64,000 bases of DNA, taken from contig JAWKHS010000024.1 of the NCBI GenBank assembly GCA_041394705.1, forward strand, positions 31,595 to 95,594, read 5' to 3'. Each line of letters starts with the position of its first letter. Within the stretch, counting starts at the first letter, position 1. This DNA comes from Vicinamibacterales bacterium. Lineage in GTDB: Bacteria > Acidobacteriota > Vicinamibacteria > Vicinamibacterales > UBA2999. The notes beneath the pieces were generated by a model. The model was given only the letters and a program-made list of their open reading frames with translations. It searched no databases and was not told the origin of the DNA. The translations under genes and the position numbers were made by a program. Positions 7,970 to 16,593 of this stretch are shown here, piece by piece.

Positions 7970-9781
7970 CTACTTCACCCGGTAGGCGAGCAGCACGTTG
8001 CCGGTGCGGCCCCGGTAGTCACCCGACCCGACGTAGAGCATCCCGCCGACGACGACCGGCGCCGGGCCGTTCAGCGAGGCACCGTGGGCGCTCACGCCGT
8101 TCACGGTCGTGAACTCGCCGTTCGTGTCGGCCGTCCACAGCACGCGTCCGTCTGCAGTGGAGTACGCGCGCAGCCCGCCGTCGAACGCGCCCGAGAACAC
8201 GACACCCGGGATGACCGTCACGGCGGCCGACTGCGCGGCGGTGCAGCCGCGGCGCGGCGCCCCGCACAGGAGCGGCGAGGGCGGCGGCGCCACCCACGCG
8301 GGCGTTCCGGTCGCGAGATCCACGGCGTGCAGGCCGCCAGGCGTCGGCGTCGTGTTGTCGGCCACGGGGAGATACGCGTGGTCGCCGTCGATGGCGATCC
8401 CCCATTCGATGCCCCCGAGCGTGCCGCCCTTGCCGGCGCGGTACTGCCACAGGATCTCGCCTTGCCTGTCGGGATCCATGCCGTAGGCGACGCCCGACTT
8501 CTGGCCCACCACGATGACCTCTTTTCCGTCGCGGGTCCGGGCGACGACGGGCGAGGCGCCGAAGTCGAAGTCGGGGCCCTGCGTGGCGCCGCAGTTCGGC
8601 TCGCCGCTCCGGCAGCCGTAGACATCCTCCGGCGTGACCTGCTTCGCCCACTTCACGGCGCCGGTCTCGAGATCGAGCGCGACGACGGCCTCCGTCAGCG
8701 GCTGCGTCCGGCCGCTGTAGGTGTTGCCCGTGGCGACGTAGATCAGGCGCCGCCGCTCGTCGATCGTCGGCGCGGACCAGATGGCGCCGCCAGACGGCCC
8801 CAGCGATTCGACGCCGTCCGGCCGCGTCCCCATCACCACGGGCTCGCCGACCATGAACGCCCGCCACACGACGTCGCCGGTGGCGGCATCCATCGCGACG
8901 AGGGCGCCCCGGAACGTGCAGCAGGGGTAGTTCGGTCCCTTCCCGACTTCCTCGTACGACGACGTCGGCACGTAGAGCCGCGAGCCGTGCACGGCGACCG
9001 ATCCCGTGAGGCGGACCAGCGGGTGCGGATCGACGCGGCGCTTCCACAGCAGCCGGCCGTCCTGGGCGTCGAGCGCGTACGCGAAGCCGCGTTGATCGGA
9101 GAAGTACGCGGCGACGACCTGGCGCCCGCCGATCCGCTGCGGGGCGATCGCCACCGACGACCGGACGCCGCCTTCCGCCTCGTAGTTCCAGTGGACGCAG
9201 CCCGTCGCCGCATCGAGCGCGTAGACGTGGCCGTTCTGGCTGCCCACGAACAGGCGGCCGCCGACGACGGTTGGCTGGCCCCAGGCGGACGTGGCCTCGG
9301 GAAAGCCGAAGGCCCAGGCGAGCGTCAGCTTCGGGATGTCCTCGGCGGTGAGCCCCGCGGCGGCGGCCGGCTGGAAGTGCGTGTTGGCGGTGGTCGGGCC
9401 CCAGCCGTTCCACGCGGGCTGCCCCGCCGCCGGCATCGTGAACGGGCGCGGCGCCGTGCACCGGCCGGCCATCGGATCGACGCCGGCGGTGGCGCCCGCG
9501 GGACGGCCGCTCAAATGCGCGGCCACGGCACGGCGTTCCGCGCCGCTCAGCGACAGGCCCTGATAGCGCATGGCCCCGCCGGTCAGGGCGGCCACGATCT
9601 GTTCCGGCGTCCTGTCCTTCAGCTGCTCCGGCGAGGGGGCCCTGGACGCGGGATCGGCGTCGTGACACGAGGCGCAGTGCGCCGTGTAGACGGCGGCGCC
9701 GTCGGGCGTCTGCGCCTGACTGGCGAAGGCCAGCAACAGGAACGACGGAAGGATCGACAGCGTGAGGCGAAGTCGCGGCAC
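7970..9781 (-). CDS. Cytochrome c / PQQ-like beta-propeller quinoprotein
   Basis: 603 residues. A signal peptide (MPRLRLTLSILPSFLLLAFASQAQ) is followed by a small cytochrome c domain with CASCH at 36-40 and then an eight-bladed-type PQQ/pyrrolo-quinoline repeat domain (blades such as LFVGSQNGHVYALDAATG and GVVFSGAFDGGLRAYSTADG). This order, haem first and propeller second, is seen in polyvinyl-alcohol-dehydrogenase-like quinoproteins; electrons would pass from the propeller to the haem in the periplasm. The GTG at 9781 was chosen because it gives a clean signal peptide and has TACCAT 6 nt upstream, whereas longer starts add an unlikely basic leader. The alcohol or sugar substrate is unknown. 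Confidence 0.88.
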   Translation of the reverse strand: MPRLRLTLSILPSFLLLAFASQAQTPDGAAVYTAHCASCHDADPASRAPSPEQLKDRTPEQIVAALTGGAMRYQGLSLSGAERRAVAAHLSGRPAGATAGVDPMAGRCTAPRPFTMPAAGQPAWNGWGPTTANTHFQPAAAAGLTAEDIPKLTLAWAFGFPEATSAWGQPTVVGGRLFVGSQNGHVYALDAATGCVHWNYEAEGGVRSSVAIAPQRIGGRQVVAAYFSDQRGFAYALDAQDGRLLWKRRVDPHPLVRLTGSVAVHGSRLYVPTSSYEEVGKGPNYPCCTFRGALVAMDAATGDVVWRAFMVGEPVVMGTRPDGVESLGPSGGAIWSAPTIDERRRLIYVATGNTYSGRTQPLTEAVVALDLETGAVKWAKQVTPEDVYGCRSGEPNCGATQGPDFDFGASPVVARTRDGKEVIVVGQKSGVAYGMDPDRQGEILWQYRAGKGGTLGGIEWGIAIDGDHAYLPVADNTTPTPGGLHAVDLATGTPAWVAPPPSPLLCGAPRRGCTAAQSAAVTVIPGVVFSGAFDGGLRAYSTADGRVLWTADTNGEFTTVNGVSAHGASLNGPAPVVVGGMLYVGSGDYRGRTGNVLLAYRVK

Positions 9782-9787
9782 CGCGCG

Positions 9788-9817
9788 ATGGTAGACGGCG
9801 GCGAGGCCGCCGGACAA
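9788..9817 (-). promoter_or_regulatory. Candidate leaderless promoter of the quinoprotein gene
   Basis: On the minus strand TTGTCC (9817-9812) is followed after 18 nt by TACCAT (9793-9788), which ends 6 nt before the GTG start. Transcription would begin at or next to the start codon. No Shine-Dalgarno sequence is present. Confidence 0.5.
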
Positions 9818-9856
9818 GCCGTCATGGCCGGGCGTGCGGGTCGGTGCGCGCCGGGG

Positions 9857-9862
9857 TAGCAT
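9857..9862 (+). promoter_or_regulatory. Candidate -10 box (TAGCAT) for the esterase-PDZ gene
   Basis: TAGCAT ends 8 nt before the ATG at 9871, and no Shine-Dalgarno sequence lies between them. This fits the recurring TANNNT-before-start pattern in this window. No clear -35 element was found. Confidence 0.4.
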
Positions 9863-9870
9863 GCCAGCGC

Positions 9871-11421
9871 ATGAAGGGACTTCTCGTCGCCGCCGGTGCG
9901 GCCGCCGTGGCGCTCGCGACATCCGCTCCGCCGTCCGTGGACCAGGCGTTCACCGCATTCTGGGCGGCGGCCACGGTGGACCAGGCAGCGACGGCGGCCA
10001 GGGACGTCGTCGCGTCCGGCGTGGACTTCCAGACGGCCGTCGCGCGCCTGAAGCAGGGCCGGTCCTACGCGGCGACCGCGCCGCGCGGCGTGCAGACCCT
10101 CGTGCGCAAGAGCGGCGGGCAGGCCTTCCCCTACACGATCGACGTGCCGGCCTCGTACGACCCCGCCAAGCGCTACCAGGTGCGCGTGCAGCTCCACGGC
10201 GGCGTCGGGCGGCCCGAGGCGGCCCGGCGCGGCGACGGCTCGATCGGCACGCTGGCGGGCGCCGAGCAGATCTACGTGCTGCCGCAGGCCTGGAACGACT
10301 TCGCGTGGTGGAACGCCGCGCAGGACGAGAACCTGCCCGCGATCCTCGACCACGTGAAGCGGACCTACAACGTGGACGAGAACCGCGTCGTGCTCTCGGG
10401 CGTGTCCGACGGCGGCACCGGCGCCTACTACGTCGCCATGCGCGACACAACGCCGTACGCGAGCTTCCTGCCGCTGAACGGCCACATCCTGGTGCTGCGT
10501 AACCGCGACCTGGGCCTGTCGGGCGCGCTCTTCCCGCACAACCTCACGAACAAGCCGTTCTTCATCGTGAACGGCGGCGCCGACCCCCTCTACCCCGCCG
10601 CCGAGATCGAACCGCTCGTGCAGAACTTCGCCGCCGGCGGGCTCCGGGCGGTGTGGGCGCCGCAGGCCGACGCGGGCCACACGACGGCGTGGTGGCCGGT
10701 CGTGAAGGACGACTTCGAGGACTTCGTCCGCGCGCACCCGCGCGAGCCGCACCCGGCCCGGTTGAGTTGGACGACCGACAGCACCACGTCGCGGAACCGC
10801 GCGCACTGGCTCGTCATCGACAGGCTCGCCGCGCCGGGAGCCGGGCCGGCGCTGCCCGACATCAACGACATCGCGGCCGGCGAAGAGCTGTCGTTCGGCG
10901 TCAGGACGATTGGCATGCGCGTGACCGACGTGCAGCCGGGATCGAATGCGAGCGCCGTGGGGCTGCAGGCCGGCGACCTCGTGACGGCCGTCAACGGCCG
11001 GACGCTGCCCGAGGGCCTGGACCTCACCGAGTATCTCGGCATCTTCGACCCCGGCCAGGCGCTCACGCTGGCGGTGACGCGCGGCGGCGCGTCGAAGGAA
11101 TTGAAGGGCAACTACGCGCCCGTGCGCCAGGCGCGGGTCACGCCGCTCTTCACGACGACCCGGCCCACGGGCCGCGTGGACCTCGTGCGCGAGGGCAACA
11201 CCGTGACGGCGGTCACGCGTGGCGTCGGCGCCTTCACGCTGCTGCTGTCCCCCGACGTCATCGACTTCGCGATGCCCGTGACGGTGGTGGCCGACGGACA
11301 GACCGTCTTCAACGGTCCGGTGCAGCCCAGCGTGGAGACGCTCCTCACGTGGGCCGCGCGCGACAACGACCGCACGATGCTCTACGGCGCGGCGCTCACC
11401 ATCGCGCTCGACCAGCGCTGA
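9871..11421 (+). CDS. Exported alpha/beta-hydrolase (esterase/depolymerase-like) fused to a PDZ domain
   Basis: 516 residues. A weak signal peptide (MKGLLVAAGAAAVALATSA) precedes an esterase-like alpha/beta-hydrolase domain with nucleophile elbow GVSDGG (S179) and a late aspartate/histidine region (NGGADPLYP; DAGHTTAWW). Residues about 345-420 form a PDZ domain (MRVTDVQPGSNASAVGLQAGDLVTAVNGR), followed by a beta-rich tail. PDZ domains usually bind C-terminal peptides in proteases; attached to an esterase they may anchor or regulate it. The start at 9871 is supported by a TAGCAT box 8 nt upstream. It is divergent from the quinoprotein gene. Substrate unknown; feruloyl-esterase-like or polyhydroxyalkanoate-depolymerase-like activity is possible. 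Confidence 0.8.
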   Translation: MKGLLVAAGAAAVALATSAPPSVDQAFTAFWAAATVDQAATAARDVVASGVDFQTAVARLKQGRSYAATAPRGVQTLVRKSGGQAFPYTIDVPASYDPAKRYQVRVQLHGGVGRPEAARRGDGSIGTLAGAEQIYVLPQAWNDFAWWNAAQDENLPAILDHVKRTYNVDENRVVLSGVSDGGTGAYYVAMRDTTPYASFLPLNGHILVLRNRDLGLSGALFPHNLTNKPFFIVNGGADPLYPAAEIEPLVQNFAAGGLRAVWAPQADAGHTTAWWPVVKDDFEDFVRAHPREPHPARLSWTTDSTTSRNRAHWLVIDRLAAPGAGPALPDINDIAAGEELSFGVRTIGMRVTDVQPGSNASAVGLQAGDLVTAVNGRTLPEGLDLTEYLGIFDPGQALTLAVTRGGASKELKGNYAPVRQARVTPLFTTTRPTGRVDLVREGNTVTAVTRGVGAFTLLLSPDVIDFAMPVTVVADGQTVFNGPVQPSVETLLTWAARDNDRTMLYGAALTIALDQR

Positions 11422-11449
11422 CCGGGGACAGCCCGAGCCCCGACGGGCA

Positions 11450-12073
11450 TCAGAACGTGACGCCGTGCGCGATGCCGGCCAGCGGCTCGATCGTGCAGGG
11501 GCCGATGATGGCCCGGAGCCTGGCCTCGTCGAAGTGTTCCGACGAAAACCCGTTGTCGGTCACGAGCGCCTCGGGCGTCTCGTCCACCACCGTGTGGCCC
11601 AGCCGGCGGTACCACTCGCGGCGCGGCGCGACCGAGGCCGGGGAGTACACCGTGAGCCGCCGCGTGCCGGTCCCGGGCGCGCACCGCCGCATCTCGTCGA
11701 GCACGCCCACCTTGTCCGGCATCGTGCCCCAGGTGTTCGTCAGGCAGGTGGCGATGTCGAAGGGCCTGACGAGCGGCAGCCGCGCGCCGTCGGCGCGCAC
11801 GAAGCACACGCGGCCGGGTCGGCCGTGCCGGCAGGCGTCCTTCAGGTAGTCGTGGTCGTAGTCCACGCCCACGCCGAGCCGCACGTGGTCGGCCAGGAGC
11901 GCGAGGTGCCGGCCGGTGCCGCACCCCACGTCCACCACGGACGCGCGGGCCGGCACGGTCCGGAGGAGCCAGTCGATCTCGGCCTGGAGGAAGGCGCGGA
12001 TCTCTGGCGGCTGCGACGCCGGATCGAGCGCGCGGTTGAGAAAGCCGGTGGCGTAGACGTCGTCGTTGGACAT
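11450..12073 (-). CDS. Class I SAM-dependent methyltransferase
   Basis: 207 residues. The SAM-binding motif I is VVDVGCGTGRHLALL (about 46-60), followed by GVGVDYDHDY as the motif II acidic loop. No membrane segments or signal peptide. The ATG at 12073 is preceded by GGAGG at good spacing. The substrate is not evident; it resembles small-molecule methyltransferases of the Methyltransf_25 type. It is convergent with the esterase-PDZ gene and divergent from the DUF1579-like gene, so it is probably transcribed alone. Confidence 0.85.
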   Translation of the reverse strand: MSNDDVYATGFLNRALDPASQPPEIRAFLQAEIDWLLRTVPARASVVDVGCGTGRHLALLADHVRLGVGVDYDHDYLKDACRHGRPGRVCFVRADGARLPLVRPFDIATCLTNTWGTMPDKVGVLDEMRRCAPGTGTRRLTVYSPASVAPRREWYRRLGHTVVDETPEALVTDNGFSSEHFDEARLRAIIGPCTIEPLAGIAHGVTF

Positions 12074-12168
12074 GGCGGTTCCTCCAGCCTACGTGACGCG
12101 CCGCGCCAGCCGGCCGCGCGGACGCCGCGGGAGCACGTTCTCGATAGCCGGGCTGGACGGTGGCTGGC

Positions 12169-12174
12169 TACGGT
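12169..12174 (+). promoter_or_regulatory. Candidate -10 box (TACGGT) for the DUF1579-like gene
   Basis: TACGGT ends 6 nt before the ATG at 12181. A GGAG also lies in this gap, so either a leaderless message or a ribosome-bound start is possible; no -35 was identified. Confidence 0.3.
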
Positions 12175-12180
12175 GGAGCC

Positions 12181-12951
12181 ATGCTGTGGCTGCTGCTGGC
12201 CCTGTTCCAGACGACTCCCCCGCCCACCCCGCCGCCCGGACCGCCGGGCTGCACCTCCGCCGAGCACCGGCAGTTCGACTTCTGGATCGGGGACTGGGAG
12301 GTCCGCGGGCCGAAGGGACAGATCGTCGGCTACAACCGCATCACGTCCATCATGGGCGGCTGCGCGCTGCGCGAGGAGTGGACGAACACCAACGGCGCCA
12401 TCCGCGGCGTGTCGCACAACATGTACGACCCGTCGGACGAGCGCTGGCACCAGGCGTGGACTGACAACTCGCCCTCGCGACTCACGCTCGTGGGCGGCCT
12501 CGTCGGCCGGAACATGGTGATGGAACAGCGCACGCGCGGCGATGGCGGCGCCACCGACGTCCAGCGAATCACGTGGACGCCGCTGTCCGAGGGCCGCGTG
12601 CGGCAACTGTGGGAGTCGTCCAAGGACGGCGGCGCCACGTGGACGGCGGCGTTCGATGGGACCTACAGCCGCCGCGATCGCACGCTGCCGGTCAAGGAGG
12701 GCGAGCCAAGGCATCCCGACGAGATCGCGGTACTGAAGGCGGTCCGGAGCCGGGGCGACGCCGCCGGGTGGACGCGTCTCGTCGTCGACGACGTGGTCCT
12801 GACGGCGGACCTCGCCACCGCGCGCGGGACCTTCGAACGTCGGGGTGCGGGCGGCGCGCATCCGCGTCGCTTCATCGAGATCCTCCGGCGCGAACCCGGA
12901 GGGGCGTGGACATCGATTCACGTGCAGGACGCCGGGCCGTCGCGCCCGTGA
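12181..12951 (+). CDS. Exported DUF1579-like protein
   Basis: 256 residues. A hydrophobic start (MLWLLLALFQ) and a proline-rich linker are followed by HRQFDFWIGDWEVRG, the hallmark of DUF1579-type proteins, which form a lipocalin-like or START-like beta barrel. No catalytic role is established for the family. The ATG at 12181 was preferred over a GTG at 12160 because the hydrophobic leader begins there and GGAG precedes it. The gene ends 12 nt before the convergent AraC-type regulator. Function unknown. Confidence 0.7.
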   Translation: MLWLLLALFQTTPPPTPPPGPPGCTSAEHRQFDFWIGDWEVRGPKGQIVGYNRITSIMGGCALREEWTNTNGAIRGVSHNMYDPSDERWHQAWTDNSPSRLTLVGGLVGRNMVMEQRTRGDGGATDVQRITWTPLSEGRVRQLWESSKDGGATWTAAFDGTYSRRDRTLPVKEGEPRHPDEIAVLKAVRSRGDAAGWTRLVVDDVVLTADLATARGTFERRGAGGAHPRRFIEILRREPGGAWTSIHVQDAGPSRP

Positions 12952-12963
12952 CACCGGCCGTGG

Positions 12964-13953
12964 TCAGACGGCGCGCGAGGGCGCCAGCCGGCGGCGCATG
13001 TCGGACGGCGTCTCGCCGAAGGCGCGATGGAACGTGGCCGTGAAGTGACTGTGGCTCGAGTAGCCGAGCGCCAGGGCCAGGTCCAGCAGGTCCGTGCCCG
13101 AGGCCGCGACCCGCTCGAGCGCCGCGCGCATCCGCAGTTCCGTGCGGTACCCGTGCAGGGTCCAGCCCGTGTGGGCGCGGAACACGCGGGCCAGGTGGAA
13201 CGGCGTGGTCGCGAGTCGCAGCGCGAGGTCGCCGAGCGACCACGGTTCGGTGAACCCCGCGGCGATCGCGGCCCGCGCCGACTCGGCGAGATCGGCCCCC
13301 GCCCGGCGGCCCGGGCGTGCCCGTTTCTGCGGCGGCGCGGTGCGGCGGCTGGCGAGCGCCACCAGACGCGCCAGCACGTCGAGCATCGTCTCCTCGACGA
13401 ACAGGACGTCGGGCACGTCGGCCCGGCACACGTGCTCGACGACCGCCCGCTGCCGCAGGTAGCACTCGCGGTCGCTCGGTCCGTGGCTGAAGGGCAGCGG
13501 ACGCGCGTCTTCGTCGGGCGGCGCGCCCACGCCGGCGAGCAGGTCCGCCATCACGGCAGGCGCCACGCCGAAGTACTCGCAGCGGTCGCCGGCCGGATCG
13601 AGCACGGTGCGCTCGTAGCGCTGCCCTGGGTTGTAGTAGGTGACCACGGTGGGATCGGCGACGAACGGCGCGCGTCCCTCGTGCCGGATCCAGACGCCGG
13701 TGCGCGGGAAGACGGACAGGCACTGGCCGGGCGGGCCCGAATCGCGGAAGAACGGGCTGTCGGCGGGGCAGCGCCAGCGCCCGACGGTCAGGAGGTCGGT
13801 CGCGAGGAGCACCTGCGAGATCTCGTGGCGGGGGCTCTCGGGCGTCGGCGACGGCTCGCGGAGCCGCGCGGCCAGGGGCGCCAGCGCGCGCGGCGCAGCG
13901 GCGGGCGGCAGCGGCCCGCGCCGGCCCGGCTCCTCCGTCCCCAGGGGCGGCAT
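12964..13953 (-). CDS. AraC-family transcriptional regulator
   Basis: 329 residues. The C-terminal 100 residues hold the paired helix-turn-helix DNA-binding domain of AraC regulators: SLGDLALRLATTPFHLARVF is the first HTH and LALALGYSSHSHFTATFHRA the second, ending with GETPSDMRRR. The N-terminal two thirds resemble a ligand-sensing cupin domain (VVTYYNPGQRYERTV). The ATG at 13953 lies 6 nt after TACACT, a likely -10 box. Candidate targets are the neighbouring sheath gene (56 nt upstream on the same strand) or itself; neither is shown by the sequence. Confidence 0.88.
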   Translation of the reverse strand: MPPLGTEEPGRRGPLPPAAAPRALAPLAARLREPSPTPESPRHEISQVLLATDLLTVGRWRCPADSPFFRDSGPPGQCLSVFPRTGVWIRHEGRAPFVADPTVVTYYNPGQRYERTVLDPAGDRCEYFGVAPAVMADLLAGVGAPPDEDARPLPFSHGPSDRECYLRQRAVVEHVCRADVPDVLFVEETMLDVLARLVALASRRTAPPQKRARPGRRAGADLAESARAAIAAGFTEPWSLGDLALRLATTPFHLARVFRAHTGWTLHGYRTELRMRAALERVAASGTDLLDLALALGYSSHSHFTATFHRAFGETPSDMRRRLAPSRAV

Positions 13954-13959
13954 CGGGCC

Positions 13960-13965
13960 AGTGTA
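13960..13965 (-). promoter_or_regulatory. Candidate -10 box (TACACT) for the AraC regulator
   Basis: TACACT on the minus strand ends 6 nt before the ATG at 13953, with no Shine-Dalgarno sequence between them. This is consistent with a leaderless transcript. Confidence 0.4.
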
Positions 13966-14009
13966 GCGCCGGCGGGCGGGCTGGGCCGTGCCGTGGGACG
14001 AGCGCCGAT

Positions 14010-15212
14010 TCAGGGCCGGTCGGCGGTCGTGTGCGTGAAGCGCAGGATGACGAACTCGGCCGGCTTCATCGGCGCGACGCCGACGAGGGTGACCAGCCGG
14101 CCGTTGTCGAGGTCGTCCTGGGTCATCGTGCTCCGATCGCAGCGCACGAAGAAGGCCTCTTCGGCCTTCGCGCCGGCCAGGCCGCCCCCGCGCCACACCT
14201 GGAGCAGGAAGTTCTCCACGGCCCGCCGGACGGCCAGCCACGTGGGCTCGCCGTTCGGCTCGAAGACCACCCACTGGGTGCCGCGCCGAATCGACTCCTC
14301 CACGAAGATGAACAGCCGCCGCACGCTGACGTACTTCCACGACGTCTGCGGCGACATCGTGCGGGCGCCCCACACACGGACGTCCCGCCCGTCGCCGCGC
14401 ATGTCGCGGATCACGTTCACGCCGAGCGGGCCCAGCACGTCGTCGGCGCGGGCGTTCACGACCGGCTCGAGGGGACCGGGATCGTCGGGGTGCACGGGCT
14501 GCCACAGGCCGTGCACGGGCTCGTTGGCGGGCGCCTTCTGCACGCCGCGCGCGCGGTCGACCCGTGCGATGACGCCGGCCACGTGGCCGCACGCCGGCAC
14601 CACGGCGTGGCCGTTCGGCCGGTGCACGGCCGGCACGCGGAGGTGCGGATAGTAGAGGGCCGCCCAGCTCGTGACCCGGTGCTGTCCGACTACCCTGGGA
14701 TCCGGGGCGCCCGTCGGATCGTCGAGGATCGCGAGTCGGTTCTTCGCCGCCTCGCAGCGATCCACGAGCGCGTCGGCGAACGCCGGCGCCGCCACGGCGT
14801 CGGGGATGGCCATCAGCGCGATCTCGTCGACCGTCATCAGGCCGGCGATGCCCGTGCGGTCCTCGGGCCTGTCGGCATCGCCCAGCACCTGGTCGAGCGT
14901 GACCGGCGCGTGGCCGCCTCCCGGCGTGGGCGATCCGACGACGCGGGCCACGTAGCACCGCTGCCCGCCGTTCTCGAAGAAGCCGCGCACGGCGTACGGC
15001 AGCCGCCAGTACGGCGTGGTGTGCGGCGCCTCGTCGAGGAAGCCGCCGAATTCACGTTCGTAGTCGGCCCAGTTCGTGAGGCACGTGGGCGTCGTGGGAC
15101 CGCGTTCGGCTTCGCCGACGAAGCCGGCCACCGACGTGGGCACGCCGTCGATGCGCCGCGTCGGCTGGGCGATCTCCTCGACGTACACGCCGGGCGCAAG
15201 GTACTCGGGCAT
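14010..15212 (-). CDS. Orphan contractile tail sheath protein
   Basis: 400 residues. The N-terminus (MPEYLAPGVYVEEI) and the C-terminal domain (VVFEPNGEPTWLAVRRAVENF, then a GGGLAG/EEAFFVRCD segment and VGVAPMKPAEFVILRF) are diagnostic for the sheath of contractile phage tails, eCIS and related injection systems. It is near the usual length for Afp2/Pvc2-type sheaths. No tube, baseplate, LysM, spike or AAA+ gene lies within the window: the flanks are an AraC regulator and a VOC-cupin protein. It is therefore either an orphan gene, a displaced component of an injection system encoded elsewhere, or a domesticated protein. TAGAGT ends 6 nt before the ATG, so the gene appears to have its own promoter. 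Confidence 0.9.
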   Translation of the reverse strand: MPEYLAPGVYVEEIAQPTRRIDGVPTSVAGFVGEAERGPTTPTCLTNWADYEREFGGFLDEAPHTTPYWRLPYAVRGFFENGGQRCYVARVVGSPTPGGGHAPVTLDQVLGDADRPEDRTGIAGLMTVDEIALMAIPDAVAAPAFADALVDRCEAAKNRLAILDDPTGAPDPRVVGQHRVTSWAALYYPHLRVPAVHRPNGHAVVPACGHVAGVIARVDRARGVQKAPANEPVHGLWQPVHPDDPGPLEPVVNARADDVLGPLGVNVIRDMRGDGRDVRVWGARTMSPQTSWKYVSVRRLFIFVEESIRRGTQWVVFEPNGEPTWLAVRRAVENFLLQVWRGGGLAGAKAEEAFFVRCDRSTMTQDDLDNGRLVTLVGVAPMKPAEFVILRFTHTTADRP

Positions 15213-15218
15213 GCTCGG

Positions 15219-15224
15219 ACTCTA
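15219..15224 (-). promoter_or_regulatory. Candidate -10 box (TAGAGT) for the sheath gene
   Basis: TAGAGT on the minus strand ends 6 nt before the ATG at 15212, and no Shine-Dalgarno sequence is present. It lies back to back with the box at 15248 for the divergent VOC-cupin gene. Confidence 0.4.
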
Positions 15225-15247
15225 CTCCCGTTCGCGGAGCCGCGTGG

Positions 15248-15253
15248 TAGGCT
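15248..15253 (+). promoter_or_regulatory. Candidate -10 box (TAGGCT) for the VOC-cupin gene
   Basis: TAGGCT ends 6 nt before the GTG at 15260. The whole divergent intergenic region is only 47 nt long, so both promoters must be compact. Confidence 0.4.
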
Positions 15254-15259
15254 CACGCC

Positions 15260-16363
15260 GTGCCGCCCGTCGCCGACGTCGTCGCCGAAGTGAACCTGCC
15301 GTCGACGGATCTGGGCGCCGATCTCGCCTTCTTCCAGAAGACCCTCGGGTTCCGCCTCGAGACGATCTACCCGGCCGACAGCCCGCGCGTGGCCACGATG
15401 AGCGGGCACGGGCTCCGGGTGCGGCTGGACCGGGACTGCACCGCGGCCGCGCCGGAGCTGCGCCTGCTCGCGGAGCATCCGGACACGGTCGCTGGCGGCG
15501 CCCGCGAGCTGACGGCCCCGAACGGCGTGCGTGTAGTCGTGGCTCCGCTTCGTCCGGCCTTCGACACGCCGCAGACGACCCATCAGTTCATGGTCCGCCG
15601 CCTGAAGGACCGCTCGCCGTGGGTGATCGGCCGCGCCGGGATGCAGTACCGCGACCTGATCCCCGGGCGCCTCGGCGGCAGCATCATCGCCTCGCACATC
15701 CGGATTCCCGACGCCGGGCCGGTGCCCGACATGGTGCACTACCACACCATCGGGTTTCAGCTCATCTTCTGTTACAGCGGCTGGGTGCGGCTGGTGTACG
15801 AGGACCAGGGACCGCCGTTCATCCTCGGCGCCGGCGACTGCGTGATCCAGCCTCCCGAGATCCGGCACCGCGTCCTGGAGTCGGGGGCACACCTGCAGGT
15901 GATCGAGATCGGCGTGCCGGCCGCGCACCTGACGACCATCGACCACGCGATGACGCTGCCGACGCCCACCGTGGATCGCAGCCGCGTGTTCGGCGGCCAG
16001 CGCTTCTGCCATAGCAAGGCCGCCGAGGCCACGTGGCAGCCCTGGCGCGTGCCCGGCTTCGAGGGACGCGACACCGGGATCACCGACGCGACCGGCGGCG
16101 TGGCCTCGGTGCAGGTGGCCAAACCGGGAGGCGTAGGCGCGGCCGACGGCGTGTTCACCCGCCACACGGCCGACATCCTCTTCACGTTCGTCCTGGCCGG
16201 CGGCGTCACGCTGGATGCGGGGGCCGAGGGCACGCACGCGCTCGAAGAGGGCGACGCCTATGTCGTCCCCCCCGGACTGGCCACGGCGCTTCGCGATCCG
16301 TCGCCGAACCTGCAGGTGCTCGAGGTCGCGCTGCCGGGACACTTCGACACGACGCGCGGTTAG
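15260..16363 (+). CDS. VOC domain fused to two cupin domains
   Basis: 367 residues with three domains. Residues 1-110 form a vicinal-oxygen-chelate (glyoxalase/bleomycin-resistance) half (VNLPSTDLGADLAFFQKTLG). About 130-235 is a cupin with VHYHTIGFQLIFCYSG and a PPEIRHRVLESG closing motif. About 265-367 is a second cupin with FTRHTADILFTFVLAGG and YVVPPGLATAL. The cupin histidines suggest metal binding in the first cupin; the second is less complete. The order suggests a small-molecule dioxygenase, isomerase or sensing protein. The GTG start is supported by TAGGCT 6 nt upstream. It is divergent from the orphan sheath gene. Substrate unknown. Confidence 0.75.
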   Translation: MPPVADVVAEVNLPSTDLGADLAFFQKTLGFRLETIYPADSPRVATMSGHGLRVRLDRDCTAAAPELRLLAEHPDTVAGGARELTAPNGVRVVVAPLRPAFDTPQTTHQFMVRRLKDRSPWVIGRAGMQYRDLIPGRLGGSIIASHIRIPDAGPVPDMVHYHTIGFQLIFCYSGWVRLVYEDQGPPFILGAGDCVIQPPEIRHRVLESGAHLQVIEIGVPAAHLTTIDHAMTLPTPTVDRSRVFGGQRFCHSKAAEATWQPWRVPGFEGRDTGITDATGGVASVQVAKPGGVGAADGVFTRHTADILFTFVLAGGVTLDAGAEGTHALEEGDAYVVPPGLATALRDPSPNLQVLEVALPGHFDTTRG

Positions 16364-16593
16364 CGGGGCCGCCCGCCCGGCACGCCGTCAGCGTCCGCCG
16401 GCCGCTCCACGACCGTGGCGAGAGGAACACACCAGGCTTGGCCGAGGTGTGGCTCCGGTGCCACAGCGCCGGCGGTGCGTTCGCTGCTTCCAGAGAATCC
16501 GGCGGTCACTCGCCGACGACATGAGGGAACCGGAATTGCATTGCGGATCGGCGCGTCGAGCCACGCCCCCAGGCCCGACCGATGGAGGCGTAC

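Noticed and set aside
8084..9859. A 591-codon open frame opposite the quinoprotein gene
   Set aside because: No family motifs, composition dominated by R, A, G and H; it is the antisense of the cytochrome c/quinoprotein gene.
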